Source: Hydractinia symbiolongicarpus
Taxonomy: Eukaryota; Cnidaria; Hydrozoa; Anthoathecata; Hydractiniidae
DNA: 60,000 nucleotides
Reading direction: 5' to 3'
Assembly: GCF_029227915.1 (NCBI RefSeq)
Contig: NC_079882.1
Span: 22,017,001 to 22,077,000, forward strand
Translations under genes and position numbers: made by a program
The notes under the pieces: generated by a model
What the model was told of the DNA's origin: nothing
Database searches by the model: none
Seen by the model: only the letters and a program-made list of their open reading frames with translations
Part shown: piece after piece, positions 42,601 to 55,038 of the stretch
Layout of the letters: each line of letters opens with the position of its first letter
Position numbering within the stretch: the stretch's first letter is position 1

Positions 42601-44376
42601 AATTGACACAGAACTGAAATTATTTTTTTTCACTATGACGAGCTACGTTTTTGTAATCTGTCGTCCTTCTCCTAGGCCAAGCTAGCCATAGAAAAACATA
42701 AATAATAGGGCTATTATCTAGCTGATCACAGAGTAGAACAATTTCAACCTATAGTGGTTCATTGGCGAGTGCAAATCAGATATGTACAGTGCATTTATAT
42801 AATCATTCAGTGAATGTATATTACTTTTCTTGTTATAATTTGATTGGTTCTTTCAATTTATCTTACCTGTCCAGCTCTTGTTAATACGTTTAGTAATCTT
42901 TCATACTCTTCTTGATCTAAATAATATTTGCAAACAAAATTAAAAAACACAAACAGCACTCAACAAAGAAGTTGTTAAACCTTTACCTTGTGCTGGTGTG
43001 TTGAAAGTGTCATCATCGCTACGAAAAAATTGGAAAGATATATGCGACACGCAACAGATGTATGGCATGAGACGGAAAACTAATTTAACAACCAGGAAAC
43101 TGTGCACTAACAGTTTTCTTAACCTGAATTAAGCAATTTTTGATTATGATGGCGAGACAATATATCGACATTTAAAGGAATAATCTGAAAGGCTAATGTA
43201 CTTTGTACGTGTTTTAGTTGTTTAAAAAAGCACTATTTTTGCTAATTATTAATTTATTTTACGTTGTGGTTTAAGTTGTACGAGGTATTTATGAAGAGTT
43301 TGTTACAGAAATTAGCATGCTATTTTGGTTTCGCTATCACATCATCAGTAAGATATTCGATGACATCCAAAAAGCACTTCGCAGTTTAAAGAAGGTTTAA
43401 ACAGCGTGAAAAAACATAAGGAGATTAACCACTTCACATTGTGAGAAAATCAGATCCAAAATAATTATTTTGAAATTTGTATGTTTACTATATATATATT
43501 TATATGTATATATATGGTATAGTTTTCTACCCTAAAAAGTAGTTCTTTGCTTAAGGTCATTTGTTATTTAGGTGTTGGGGTTTTTATGTGCATCGTCGCA
43601 ATGGTGATAAATACGAAACAATACAATGAAAAAAATTGAAAGAAATAACCATACTTTACTTCTGTATCTAGGAGACGTTGCAAACATTCTAAATGTTCAT
43701 CAAGACATCGTATCTCTAAAAACACACGTGGTTATCATAAATAAAATATTGTGAATGCACAGAAGTAAATCTAAAACTCACGATAGACAAGTCGAATTTT
43801 GTTCTTCAAGAACCATTACTTTCGGCAACCGTAACTCTCGAAGACCAAATTTAAATCCCACAATCGAAAGCTAAATCGGTAGATCCGAAAAATACTTTTT
43901 TCTTGTCGACTAAATTTTAAGAGTAAGAAAAAAGAGGTCTAAATATTGGATATTCTTAGCTTATAATTTTAGTTAAAATTTGTTAAATTCCTTGGTTATA
44001 TTTTATATTTATACCTCTTTTTATAAAAAAGTATTTTTAAAAATTAGTCGGTAAAACTTGACCGACGTTTTTTTTTACCGATAAGCAACAAGAAAAATTG
44101 CCGTCTTTCAAAATCGAAAGAGACCTGAAAGAATAAAGCTGAAGGCCGATTGTCTGATGGCATTTATAGGATAGAACATCTCGTTAGTTGACATTTAAAT
44201 ACTTATTAATGTTATGATAAATGTGTAATTTTAGCTATAGATTCCAGCTCACGTGTTTTACTTTGCAAGCAACAACACAAAAACTAAAATAAAATGTCAT
44301 GCAAGCAAAAAACAACAACAATAAAAAAAAACTTACCCGCGATGAGTAAACAAAACAGAAATAGTTTGGTGACCAT
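39696..44376 (-). CDS. mucin-like single-pass membrane glycoprotein, five exons
   Basis: Exons 44337-44376, 43655-43715, 42987-43018, 42867-42916 and 39696-41606; every border has GT/AG and the phases close to 697 residues. Exon 1 is a signal peptide (MVTKLFLFCLLIA); exons 2-4 give a Cys-containing, acidic, helical N-terminus (RCLDEHLECLQRLL, DQEEYERLLNVL). The large last exon carries about 330 residues of Ser/Thr-rich sequence, which should be heavily O-glycosylated, with an internal duplication (SSFNVLSSKTSSL appears twice, 40640-40990). A Cys-containing, N-glycosylation-rich folded module follows (GGNCSILLSN, SCGSIIVKYTI), then TTT-rich spacer, a membrane helix (LLILYVTIFSVVGFVIIVII), a basic stop (CRRN) and an acidic tail with EYSFGDDMLAWDLPP. 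The module before the membrane could be SEA-like, a weak inference. Cell-surface or mucus role expected. A tail fragment is duplicated at 35534-35702. Confidence 0.85.
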
Positions 44377-47300
44377 GTTTTCTAATTTTCTTTATGTTGC
44401 GTCGTTGAAAGAAATTCTCTTGTAACTTTAGTTGTATTTGAGAAGAGAACTCTGAATAAACTTTGGCGTATCAAAAATTCAAAAAATAATAAACAAGAAA
44501 GGCTTTGTTGATTTTACAAGATGGTAGAATTTTAACCTCAATACACGCACTTCATATGAACTAATCTTTTCTCAGTATAAACATAATGTTATTTTTGTGT
44601 TACGTTATTGACACGGTTTTAAAGTTATATTATCACCTCTCTGTTTCTAGCATTCCATTTCTCATATCGTTAAAAATACTTTGTTAGCAACATTTCATAT
44701 ACGTAATTGTTTACAAAATCTTCTCAAATATTTATTAGTGTTATTAAAATTCATATTTTCTTATTAGATTTTTTTCACCTAGTATGATATAATGAAGAAT
44801 ATATGTCTAGTTTTGTCTTCTTTATGAGAAATATTGTCGTAGGTCAAAAGCATAAATCGAGCTTAATACTATATTGTAGACTATCGCTGTTACGAAACAA
44901 CATTTCAAAATGTTACTTTGCAGTTTTTTAATATACTAACCCATTCTACGGCATCGCTGTTCGGATGTCAGAAAGATACAAGATACCCTGGGGACGAGGT
45001 TGAATTCTTTTTATCATGACTGCTATATAGCATCTAAATACTTCTAGTATCGCAATAAATTCCCAGTTTTTACACGGGCGTTTGTTAGAGGGGCGTACGT
45101 TCAGGGGTCATAGAGAGGCGTATATACCAAACCGTAACTGTACACTCCTGCTCATTCAAAAAATGTATTTTCATTTTTTTTTTATTTCAAGTGGACACTT
45201 ATGAAAACATCTATATATATATGAAAAAGGGATGTGATTTTTTGATTCCATAGTCTAAAATGGAAGCTAGTAAGACCACAGACCAAAATTTTTATATGTG
45301 GTCGGTTTTGATAGCATTTAAAATAGACATGTTGTCAAAAAAAATATTTAGGGGACCTTCTTAACTTAGTTTCAAGGGTGTTTTGCCGACGCTGTGCTTG
45401 TTGACAGCTTATATTTCGTCGGTGAGAGACAGTCTTGGAAAAATGTTGATTCCTTTGCCAAGTATGTTCAACTTCTCTTGTGAATATACAATGTCTGTCC
45501 GCAGGGGTTCTTTCGCTGTCTATTATGTGGCTGTCGCGACATTTGAATAATGCAGTAAAGCTGAGGTTCGGCAAGTCAATGATATAATCTAACTTATGAC
45601 AAGAATCAATTATGCTTATTCCGATCTTAACTTTAAACTCATGCCAGATGACTATATCTTTGAATTGCTTTTATTACTCTTGGTCCAGAGAATACACAAG
45701 CTTGGTCTGTAGCTTTAGTTGTGTAGATAATTTGCTCTTAAATAGTAGTTTCCCTTGTTATATACCAACGCTTCTTCGTCATCTTCAGCACAATCTTTAT
45801 ATTTTATACATCACTTACCAAAAATACTAAGTTGCTCGCCGCCAATGTTTAACGTGATTAATATATACGTCGCTGAAATGCCTTGTAAACAGGAATCGGT
45901 ACAGGTGGAGAGTCTTGAAAGCAGGCAGGGAGCGCGAGGAAATCAAATAAAGGGTCTCGCATGCTAGGCACTAACTTCGTGAGTTACCACCATCACTGGT
46001 GTCCAATGAATAATTTTGTAATTTGCAGTCAATATATTGTAGGAAAAAGCTTTTCCCGAATAAATCTATCCTATGCATAAATTCACAACACAGTTTTGCT
46101 AAATATCTATAAGCTTATGAACACATTACTATATATTTGAAAAATGCAAAAGAGCTAAAAATTGAGCTTCACAACCACGTACCCAAGATCTTTTTTTCCT
46201 TTTGAAGATACGGAAGGGCGCGACTTTTTACTTGAGAAACATCGATTATTTGTGAAGGTACGGGGTAAGTACCAAGTCTACGGGCTTCTGTATACTAGGC
46301 ACCTTAACTATCATTATTTAAAAAAGTGGCACTTATGTTGGTTAGCTATATTGGCTATACAATTTTTATTTATTTAGTACAATTATTTACCCAAGATAAA
46401 CTTTTTAATTCCTATTGGTACTGTTATCAACGAGGTTCCTCTCATTTTCAGTTATATTTGGATGTATGATATTTAAGATGATTTAAATTGTTGTTTTTGG
46501 CCTCCTTTTCCACCGCCATCACCCCCACTTTCGTGTATGTCACTAAAATCTATAGCAGTCGTTTTGTATTCACATCAACATTTTTCAATTCTATCCTTAA
46601 AAACTTATTTATAGTAGACTTTAGTGTGAATAGTTGATGTGGATACTGTGTATATTTTTTAAGATAAATTTTAATCTGTTTTTATTTATTTTAGCTGATA
46701 ATGATTTATGTTGAATCGAAATATATTCTGAAATTAATTAATATAATCCATTGTTGTATGAAAAAAAAAAACGTCAGCACATTTCGCTGCATACCAGTTT
46801 ATTGAATAAAAAATAACTACTACTCTAAATTATGATGCAGATTTGGGAGAGAAATGGAATAACAAAAAAGTCTGCTTATTTACAATTGATCAGAGTTAAC
46901 TTCATTTGAGATGTTGTTGCGAGGCTGGAAGTGCGTCTGCTGTATAGAATGTTTGGTTTATACTGATAGGTTTTCTTTAGTTGTTATTATATTCGATTCT
47001 GTTAGTCCCCAGTCCTCTTCACGTTTCTCACGCCTTAAGCTTTCTTGTGGCAGTTCGTTCTTAACTTTTATCGCAATCAGTCGTTTTTCTGTGCAAAGGA
47101 CAGAAAAATACGCCCTTCAAGGGTAAAAGAAGTCCGCTTTTAAAAGATGAGAATATACTGTTTTTTTAGAAACCTCCCATTCAAGAGGATTCATCAGATA
47201 TTGTTATTTTTTGTCGCGTGTGCTCTTAACGAAATATTTAAGACCGACCAAATTTTGTTGTTGCATTGAAGAAAAAGTAGCATTATACAAAAGAGCCTGG

Positions 47301-48035
47301 TTGCTTGCGAATAATTGAAGAAAGGATAAACTGCAATGCCGGACAATCTGTTTTGGAAGTTAGGGGGTGGGGCAACATTTAAAATAAAGTACAACATTAT
47401 CAATCTGCGTTGTTCTTATAGGTCCAAAGTTATTTCAAGGAAAAGTCTGCGTGTAGTGGAAGGGGGGGGGGGATCCCGATGACAAGGGCGAAGAAATTGC
47501 TTAAACTAAAACTACATGACACATATCTTTACATTGGAGTTAAACCAGGACAATGTGAAGATGAGGCCATTATTTTAAAAAGTAAAGGTTGACAAAAGTC
47601 AACACCATAACATTATTTTATCGGTAAACAAAAAGTCGATAAAAAAAAGTCGGCAAAAAATAAAAGTCAGCAAAAATTTTTTTGAATTTAGTAATTTTTT
47701 TTAAGGACCACAAGAGTTTGAATTTTCAACTGCAACAAAAAGACAAAGAAAACTTTAAAAACTGGTCAATTTCAACGATTATATTTTCTTTCTCTTTCAT
47801 TTGAACATTTTCTCTGCTTTGGTTCTTCACCTCATGCGTCTCGTTCTTTTCTTCTCAGCTCTCCTTTTCCTCTGTTGCGCTTACTTGAATAGCCCAGTTA
47901 ACTAAGCTTTCTTCGAGGACATCAAAATTCAGTTTTTTTATACTAAAGCTTAGACGCAAACAATGTGTCAGAGCAAACCACCAAGTAACACAAAATAATT
48001 AATTATATTTTTTCGGGTAAATTAGGCCATTTTGT
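44377..48035. other. long intergenic region with repeat fragments
   Basis: No supported gene. A CCCTGGGGACGAGGTTG motif at 44986-45002 belongs to the same family as the hairpin at 7267-7356. A G12 run starts near 47461. A/T-rich GTCGGTAAAA/GTCAGCAAAA-type sequence near 47615-47690 recurs at 44040-44100 and 49190-49260. The minus-strand frame 45335-45574 has a protein-like composition but no recognisable domain. Confidence 0.4.
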
Positions 48036-49125
48036 TTTTCATTTATTTATTTATTTATTTTTATTCATTTATTTCACGAATATTTTACAAGGTAGCTATT
48101 TTAAATTTATGCAAATCTGTTATAAAAATATTACGGTATGAAAATTTTCTATACATAAAATTTAGTAAAAACAGTGAGCATGGTTTGAGATGATCAAAGC
48201 TAAAAAAAACATGAAAAGTCTAGTGAAAACGTACTAAGAAGACTAAAGAGGTCAGAAGCGATTACAAGACACCAAATTACAAAATACTAAATGAAACAAG
48301 TTCTCAAAACTAAAAATAATAAATGTTATTATAATAAAATGTGTATATCAACAAACAACGAAAAACAAAAAACAAACAAAAGGCTGTAAAAACGCAAGCC
48401 CAGAACGTTAAACAGGTGAAGAAGACGTAGCACAGAAAACAATCTCGTGCCCAGAGCTCTGAAGTTTAAGATTGCAAAGAATCAATTGAAAAAGATCCTC
48501 GTGATGATAATAAGTTATATTCCAGTGGAAGTTTATTGTACATCGCTTCAATATATGAAAACGATCCACGAACATATTCCAAACGAGGGTGGGGTAATTT
48601 CAAGCAGTTGTGATTGCGAGATGTACAAATGCACATTAGGTTAAAACTGGTTAGATCTTTGTTTGGAAAATAGGCAATGTAGCTCTATATGCAATGAAAG
48701 GTGTAGGTGACGTAGTAAATTCAACATTCCAGATGCTCTGCGATAGGTTAAATCGAAATTACTATTCAGATTTAACGACGGTTCGATGAGTAAACCAAGA
48801 TACAGTTTGGAAGCACAGGTTATATTCAATAAGCTGCTCCTGTTTTAAAAGATTATTTCTAAACCAAACAACATAGCTATAGTTTTTCAGGCTTCAAGAT
48901 TTAAAATTAGTTCCTCCTCTATACGCCATTTTAAAATACAATTCATTTCAGATAAGAGACGAGTTTCAATGATACACGAGTCTCTCCCAGCAACAAATAA
49001 TACGATATCGTCTGTGTACTTTACTGCTTCAGAATATTTTACAATGGTAGAAAGATCATAGAAGAATATTATAAACAGCAGCGGGCCTAAAATTGACCCC
49101 TGTGGTATTCCACTAATGATTGGCT
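48036..49125 (-). mobile_element. LINE remnant: reverse transcriptase fragment with (AAAT)n tail
   Basis: On the minus strand from about 49118: SGIPQGSILGPLLFIIFF, then KYTDDIVLFVAGRD (the catalytic box, Ala replaced by Thr in the usual YADD), ILKWRIEEELILN, several stops, then KLYLGLLIEPSL and SGMLNLLRHLHLSLHIEL. These are palm and thumb motifs of a non-LTR reverse transcriptase. About 400 nt further down the same strand the element ends in AAAT repeats (48036-48075 region), as in CR1/L2-type tails. The 5' part (endonuclease, N-terminal RT) is missing, the usual 5' truncation. The clade is not assignable by eye. Confidence 0.8.
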
Positions 49126-50547
49126 ATTCATTAGATGAAATTACTATTACTATTATTACCGTATGGTTTTGAATTAAAAAAAGAAGAAAAAGTCAGCAAA
49201 AATATTTAATCGGATAAAAAAACGTTAGTCAGCAAAAAATATTAATCACTTAACAAAAATTTTCACTTTTTGCCCAAAGACCAAAAGAAAAAAAGGCCAC
49301 AGCCATAACATATAAATTGCCCAACTTTATCCAGACCCAAATAAAAGTCAATGCAGTTTGAACTTCTATCACATTGAGGAAAAAAAGGCCTGGGACCAAG
49401 GTTATACAGTGTTTTTTCAAGGAAAAGAAAGTTTAATGTTATTTGTAAAATCAGAAAAATTATTTGTTTGTTTATTTGCAGATAAACTGCTGGGCAATGT
49501 TGTCATCAGTTAAAAGAAAAATTTATATTTATATTTTAAAAACCACGGGTTTATGTTAACACGTTGATGCTAAACACGGCTACTACTGAAATCATTTGTA
49601 ACAAAAGAAAATCCTGATAGGTTTGGCAGTAAATATAATCCAAATTGTATCTTTTTTTTAAATTTATGATAATGAAAATATAGCTAATGAAATATCATTC
49701 TTTATTTAAGATCATGATTCGTCCTCATATAGTTTGACAAAACACGGTTATTTCTAAATTATAATTCCTCGCAATACAGTTTCTTATATATTCTTAACCA
49801 AAACACGGTCATTTCCAAATTATGATTCACCCCGGTATGATTACAATGCATTTGTTGACGATGTCAGCAGATTCGTCATTTATCACTCATTCTCATGACA
49901 ACACTGTAATTAAAAATTTTGTCAGCAAATGATGATGTAACTTAGATGACGTAATTAAGCTGACGCAGACAAAATTCTCTTAAAACCTCTTCCCTTTTAT
50001 CTGATAAGGTTCTTAACAGTTTTTTAACTCGAGGCTGAGATTATAATAGGTACCTGATAAAATATTGAGAAGATTAAACAAGTGTAGACAAGGATCTTTC
50101 TAAAAAGCATCTTAAAAATATAAAACAGGAAATCTGACCCTGAACCCTGTTTCTAAATTGTTTAAAAAATCCCTAAGTTAAAAAACACGCATGCAAAACC
50201 TCCAAAGTGTGGTTCCTATAAAAAAACGTGTTTTTAAGCTTAAATGGAATAGCTTAGGGGAAACAAGAATATTTGACAAATCTAAATTTTATTCAGATCG
50301 ATTTTATTACAACTCTTGTACGATTTTTAAGAAACATGTATTCTTGCGACCACAAAAAATCACGCTCTATTTGAGCATTATTATCATTACTATATTTACC
50401 CAGGATAGCGTCTTTAAATTCTATAGGTACTGTTACGGAAGGCGTGCAAGCACCACAACCGCTTAACTAGACAACCACCTAAGATATCAATCCTATTTTC
50501 ATGTTGAACGTTAAGCAGAAAGAATCGATTCGCACTTTTATCGCCTC
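49126..50547. other. AT-rich DNA without a supported gene
   Basis: Contains a GTCAGCAAAA-rich stretch (49190-49260) and two imperfect copies of a segment around AACACGGTTATTTC (49741 and 49803). No coding signal. Confidence 0.4.
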
Positions 50548-50619
50548 TGGCATGACTCGTAGGGGTATGAACCCAAGATCTTCCGCACTGGAGGCGAAAG
50601 AACTACCACAAGGCCGCCA
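50548..50619 (-). mobile_element. tRNA-derived SINE head or tRNA pseudogene
   Basis: Seventy-two nt on the minus strand look like a tRNA: A-box-like TTGTGGTAGTTC, a 6-bp anticodon stem (TTTCGC/GCGGAA) around the 7-nt loop CTCCAGT, B box GGGTTCATACCCC, and TGGC/GCCA pairing at the ends. The rest of the acceptor stem pairs badly, so a functional tRNA is unlikely. A tRNA-derived SINE is the best reading. Confidence 0.5.
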
Positions 50620-50992
50620 GTCCACCACAAAAAAACAAACAAAAATAAACAACATATACGACATAAGAGTTTTTTTCATCATCCATCAATTTACATTTAA
50701 TAAGTTCATAAAAGTAGTGGTAATGATGTCATTAAAAGCTAACGAACACAACAAAGTATCACATATTACTTCAGGTTAGAATCATCAAATTTTAAGAAAC
50801 TTTTTAATTTTTTTTTTTTAAGTCGTCATGTCAGTAAAACTAAGAGTTCTTCCTCCATCACCATTATACAGTTCTGCTAAGAACTCCTTTATAAAAATAT
50901 GCGAGCTATTTACAAAGTCTTTTATTTTCTATTTTCTTATTTCTTCTTTTTTTAACGGAACAGTGACGGTGTTTACAAGTTATTCCGGATCT

Positions 50993-53440
50993 TTATAAAT
51001 CTGGAATCGAGTGGTCCATCTTCTTTTTGACAAGACTGTCTGACATGCTAAAAAAAATTGAAATATTTCCTTTAGAACACAATTCGTTTGGAAACAAAGG
51101 TTTAAACTTCCTTAATTTAAACCTTGATTGACACAAGGACATTTAACAATAAAGGAAATGAAAGTTCATACCATTTGACCATATGTTCATAAATGAATGA
51201 TGGCATAATAGTAATAGTTATTGTGCGATCGCTGCTTTTAAGGATTTCTGATATTTCTTTGTCCTGTGAAAGTCAGATTCAGATAATATAATGATAATAT
51301 TTTATTAAAAAGGGGACCAATCTTTATATTTGTGATAACTAACCTTTAATCCAACAACGTTTTGACCATGAACTTCAAGCAGATTGTGCTCGATCAACAG
51401 TCCATTTCTAGAGAAAAAACAAAAAACTTGTTTATAACAAACTCAGTTCTCCTACTTGCAATAATGTTTATTTTCAAATTTGTTCTATTTTTTTTTACTT
51501 GCTATTATTTACCTGGCTGCAGATGAGTCTTTCACAATAGAAGTGATTTTTCCATTCTTAAATACAAAACCAACATGACCAGCACTGTCCTTTTGTAGTG
51601 TGATAGCTCTTTCAAAAGGCCTAAAAAAACAGTGACAATAGAAGGTAAAAAAAAGCCAGCATAAGCTTGGAGTTAATTGCATATATTTAATTGTATGTTA
51701 CCGATCCCTAACAGCTATCTCAATTCGTTCAGGAGATGATTTCTTGATCAAATTCATAACCTTTTCACGATCAAATCCAGCAATTGTTGTACCATTGATT
51801 TGCAAAATTTGATCACCGAAGCGGAGGCCTAATATTAAACATGAATTGTGACTTACAGATAGATTCAAACTATTAATGAGACAAAGTAAGCTCAAGAAAA
51901 ACTTACCAGCCAAAGCAGCAGGTGAATCTCTTTGTACAAATGATACAAAAACTCCTTTGTTGATGTGTTGAACACGAAGACCAAGTTTTCCCTTAGCATC
52001 TTTACATGTAACAACTGGTCGAATACCTTGTTTGATTTCTGAACGCATTAATCCAACATTTTGTTGGCCCGTTACAGGTGCAACCATAGAACTAGATGCC
52101 GGTTGATATTGAACAACTTGCTAAATTGATTTTAAAAATCATTTACATTATGTGACCTGCACATTTCATTCTTATGATATTTTTTTACTTTACAAAGGTC
52201 AGCTACACACAAAACTAATGGTAAAGAATTAACTTGTCTTCATCTAGAAACAGCCTATACAAAACCACAGTAAGCAATCCACAATTTTGAGTTCTCTATA
52301 TCAAACTGTACTTCATCATGCCATGTTAGACTAAATATTTGTTCTTTGTTGATTCTCAACAGGTAACACAACAACTTGCGATATAACAAAATATAAGCAA
52401 GAAATATATATACCTGTCCAGTTTCTGGCATGTGTGATCTAATACTTTCTTGTGTAAGTTGCAGACCCATAAAATCGTTAAGAGAAGGATATAACCCACC
52501 AGATGGCATTGGCTACACAGAATAAATATATACCATATATTTATATATGTATTATTTTCGTTACTAATGAATTATAAATATATACAACTTTTACATAAAC
52601 AATGCTAAATTTAAACAATTTAACAATTTAAACAGTTCTTCCCTAAGTACCTAAACAATGTTTGAATAAACAAAATGTGTAAATTTTTGTGAAAACTGAC
52701 ATTGTACCTATTCGCATAAATTAGTCTTTGCAAAATCATGAAAAAATTCCTTTAATCTGTATGGTACTCGTACTGGTAATCTGTATGAGGCCAGAAAAAG
52801 CAAAAATCATATAAAAATGCATTTGGTCAATTTACCTTAATTTATGGATTTTTTAGGAATACAGAACATTGAAATTAATTTCTTAGCTGTTTTCTTCTCT
52901 TTTTAAGAACGAGTTTCAGGAATTTTAGCACAGCCTTTTTTTCATTAGATTTCCTCGATTAGGGTAGTCAATATTTTCTGCCCCCTGTGTATGTGCACTA
53001 ATGCCTATTGTTCTCAACGGAAATTCACAGAAACTTGTCTACAGCTACCTAGCTATACAACCTTATCAGTAAAACGTTTAGTAGTCAGTCTTTTGTAAAA
53101 GTTGATTATGAAATGTAGCTAGAAGAAAAGAAGAATTATAAAATGTAGCTAGCTAGAAGGAACCAAAAACATTTTTAAAAAAGTCTTACCATAGCCTGTG
53201 CCTGTGCTCCTGGTTGTGCTGCTATAGCATGCTGTTGTTGCTGTTGCTGTTGGGCAACATGCGCCTGGGCCTAAATGTTAAATTTTAAGTAATATATTTA
53301 GCTAAGTTTTCTTAAAGCACTACTAACTGGTTACCTTAAAAACGAAAGTCCAACCAGAATAAAAAGTACATATAAAAAAGCACACTTACCTTAGCCATAT
53401 GATCAACTTTCATATCTTCAAGAGAAGGATAAAGAGACAT
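50993..53440 (-). CDS. SDCBP: syntenin, two PDZ domains, complete nine-exon gene
   Basis: Exons 53390-53440, 53190-53270, 52414-52512, 51907-52120, 51702-51828, 51513-51620, 51344-51407, 51172-51263 and 50993-51047. All borders have GT/AG; the phases close to 296 residues, against 298 for human syntenin-1. The start [13 protein letters not shown] carries the LYPSL motif that binds ALIX; a second LYPSL occurs in exon 3. A poly-Gln run (Q7) and Ala/Gln-rich segment follow in exon 2. PDZ1 spans exons 4-5 ([43 protein letters not shown]) and PDZ2 exons 6-8 ([34 protein letters not shown]). The end is MDHSIPDL. Syntenin is a cytosolic adaptor for syndecans and exosome formation. It is divergent from the CCP5-like gene, with 1.6 kb between start codons. 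Confidence 0.96.
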
Positions 53441-55038
53441 TTTGTTAAGTTGTTTATAAAATAATTGTTAGAATTTAAGAAATATTATAAAACTTTAACT
53501 GCCCTTTAGTTGTAGCTACAAACTTCCAGCTATATTTGATTGGAAGAAAAAGTTCGTCTTGTTTTGTTGATTTTTCTCAAAAGAGACTGGGAAACAGTCA
53601 TGTGATTCTAAAAAAAGTAACATTACGACATTATAACACACGGCATATTTCCCTCGGTCCTGACTCACGTCACACGAGAAAAATAAAATTGCTGACTTAT
53701 CAAAACAATGATTACAAATGAACGCACAAATCCAGTGAAGGCTTGTCAACAGGCAACTGAAAACAAACAGTATGCCACGCGTTTTAAAGGAACTGTATAT
53801 TCGTACGCACTTTAATATGACATAAAGTGCGTATTAATAGTGCGTAGCGCTATTCATACGTAGAAAAAAGGAAAAAGAATCCTAACCCTAACCCTAAAGC
53901 ACTTTACGTACGAATAGCGGATGAACATATACATACGCAAAAATGGGCAAAAGTGCGTACGAATATACACTACGCGTTTTAAAAGAAGCATTATGGAAGA
54001 TAAATTTAGTAAACTCATGTGTAACTAGCTGACACATGTCCATAGTCTCATACTGTGAGCTATAACGATCCCCAAAGTTAAAGCTTGCAATTAGTAGCTG
54101 ACTGAATAACCTGTCTGTACTAATTATTTATAGCGTAGTTACAAGCTATCTAGAGATACATAGCTTATTATGGTTTTCATTTACAGTCTTTTAGTAAAAT
54201 ATTGTAGACCTCTTGAGGGATACACATTCAAAATATATCAATGCATAGATTTATTATAAAGTTGATTTGAATAACATAAATGTTTTAGCCAAAATGACAC
54301 TCGTTTGCTTGTGCCAGGCCTCCTAATTTTTTGACCAAATAACTCAGGATCTGTAACCTGGTTTTCAATGAGATTTTCTGGGTAAGCTTGTATTAGCTCT
54401 GTATGCTTACTCTACCATAACTCCCCATAAATAAGAAACTCTTTGTTTAAATCCATAAATTACACATCCTTTACCATGTTTACAACCATCCACCTTACCC
54501 TCTGTAAAAACTAAATGTTTATTGATTTTTCGCTAGGAGCTTTTAATTTTAGAGGCATTTGAACTACACTGTAGAAAACAATTTCTTTTTTTCGTAGTTA
54601 TATTGTCAGCTTTTTTTTTGAGTCTTCATTCATTGTTTTTCGTCTTCATTCCAATGTTTTGCGTCTTCATTCCTTGCACATAAGAAGTTCTATATGTGGG
54701 CAATTACATATGAAAATGCCGATTGTCCTTGTAAAGGCCATATATACAATGTTATATTAAAAAATTTGCAGAATTCCAGATTTGTCAATAAAATGTCAGA
54801 CTCAACAGTATTAAACGCTTCTGCAGTCTAAAAAAATTTCAAAGCAAACAATCTAAAAAGCTCTCAGCATTTGCAATTAAATTTACAACTGATTAATATG
54901 CTTTTTATTTTAAAAATTGTCTGATATATTAAATAAAACATTTCTCTGTTTTTTTTTTTCATTTTTAGCAAGAGCTTTAGCATTTAAAGTGCAGGTACAG
55001 TTTTATGTAAAGAAATATTTGGTTATTAGCAACTTGTC
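53441..55038. promoter_or_regulatory. shared upstream region of the divergent syntenin and CCP5-like genes
   Basis: The two start codons point away from each other at 53440 and 55039, so promoters of both genes must lie here unless far 5' exons exist. No individual promoter element can be named. A small MITE (53794-53969) lies 350 bp upstream of the syntenin start codon. Confidence 0.4.
53794..53969. mobile_element. small MITE with telomere-like repeat inside
   Basis: TGTATATTCGTACGCACTTT at 53794-53813 and its inverted copy at 53950-53969 form perfect 20-nt ends. A 12-nt direct repeat ACGCGTTTTAAA lies just outside on both sides (53777-53788 and 53972-53983). The interior has a second inverted pair (GCGCTATTCATACGTA against TACGTACGAATAGCG) and CCTAACCCTAACCCTAAA at 53881-53898. 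Confidence 0.75.

Noticed and set aside
45335-45574. Minus-strand frame of 79 codons with charged composition
   Set aside because: Could be a transposase scrap but no motif, partner exon or repeat boundary supports it.
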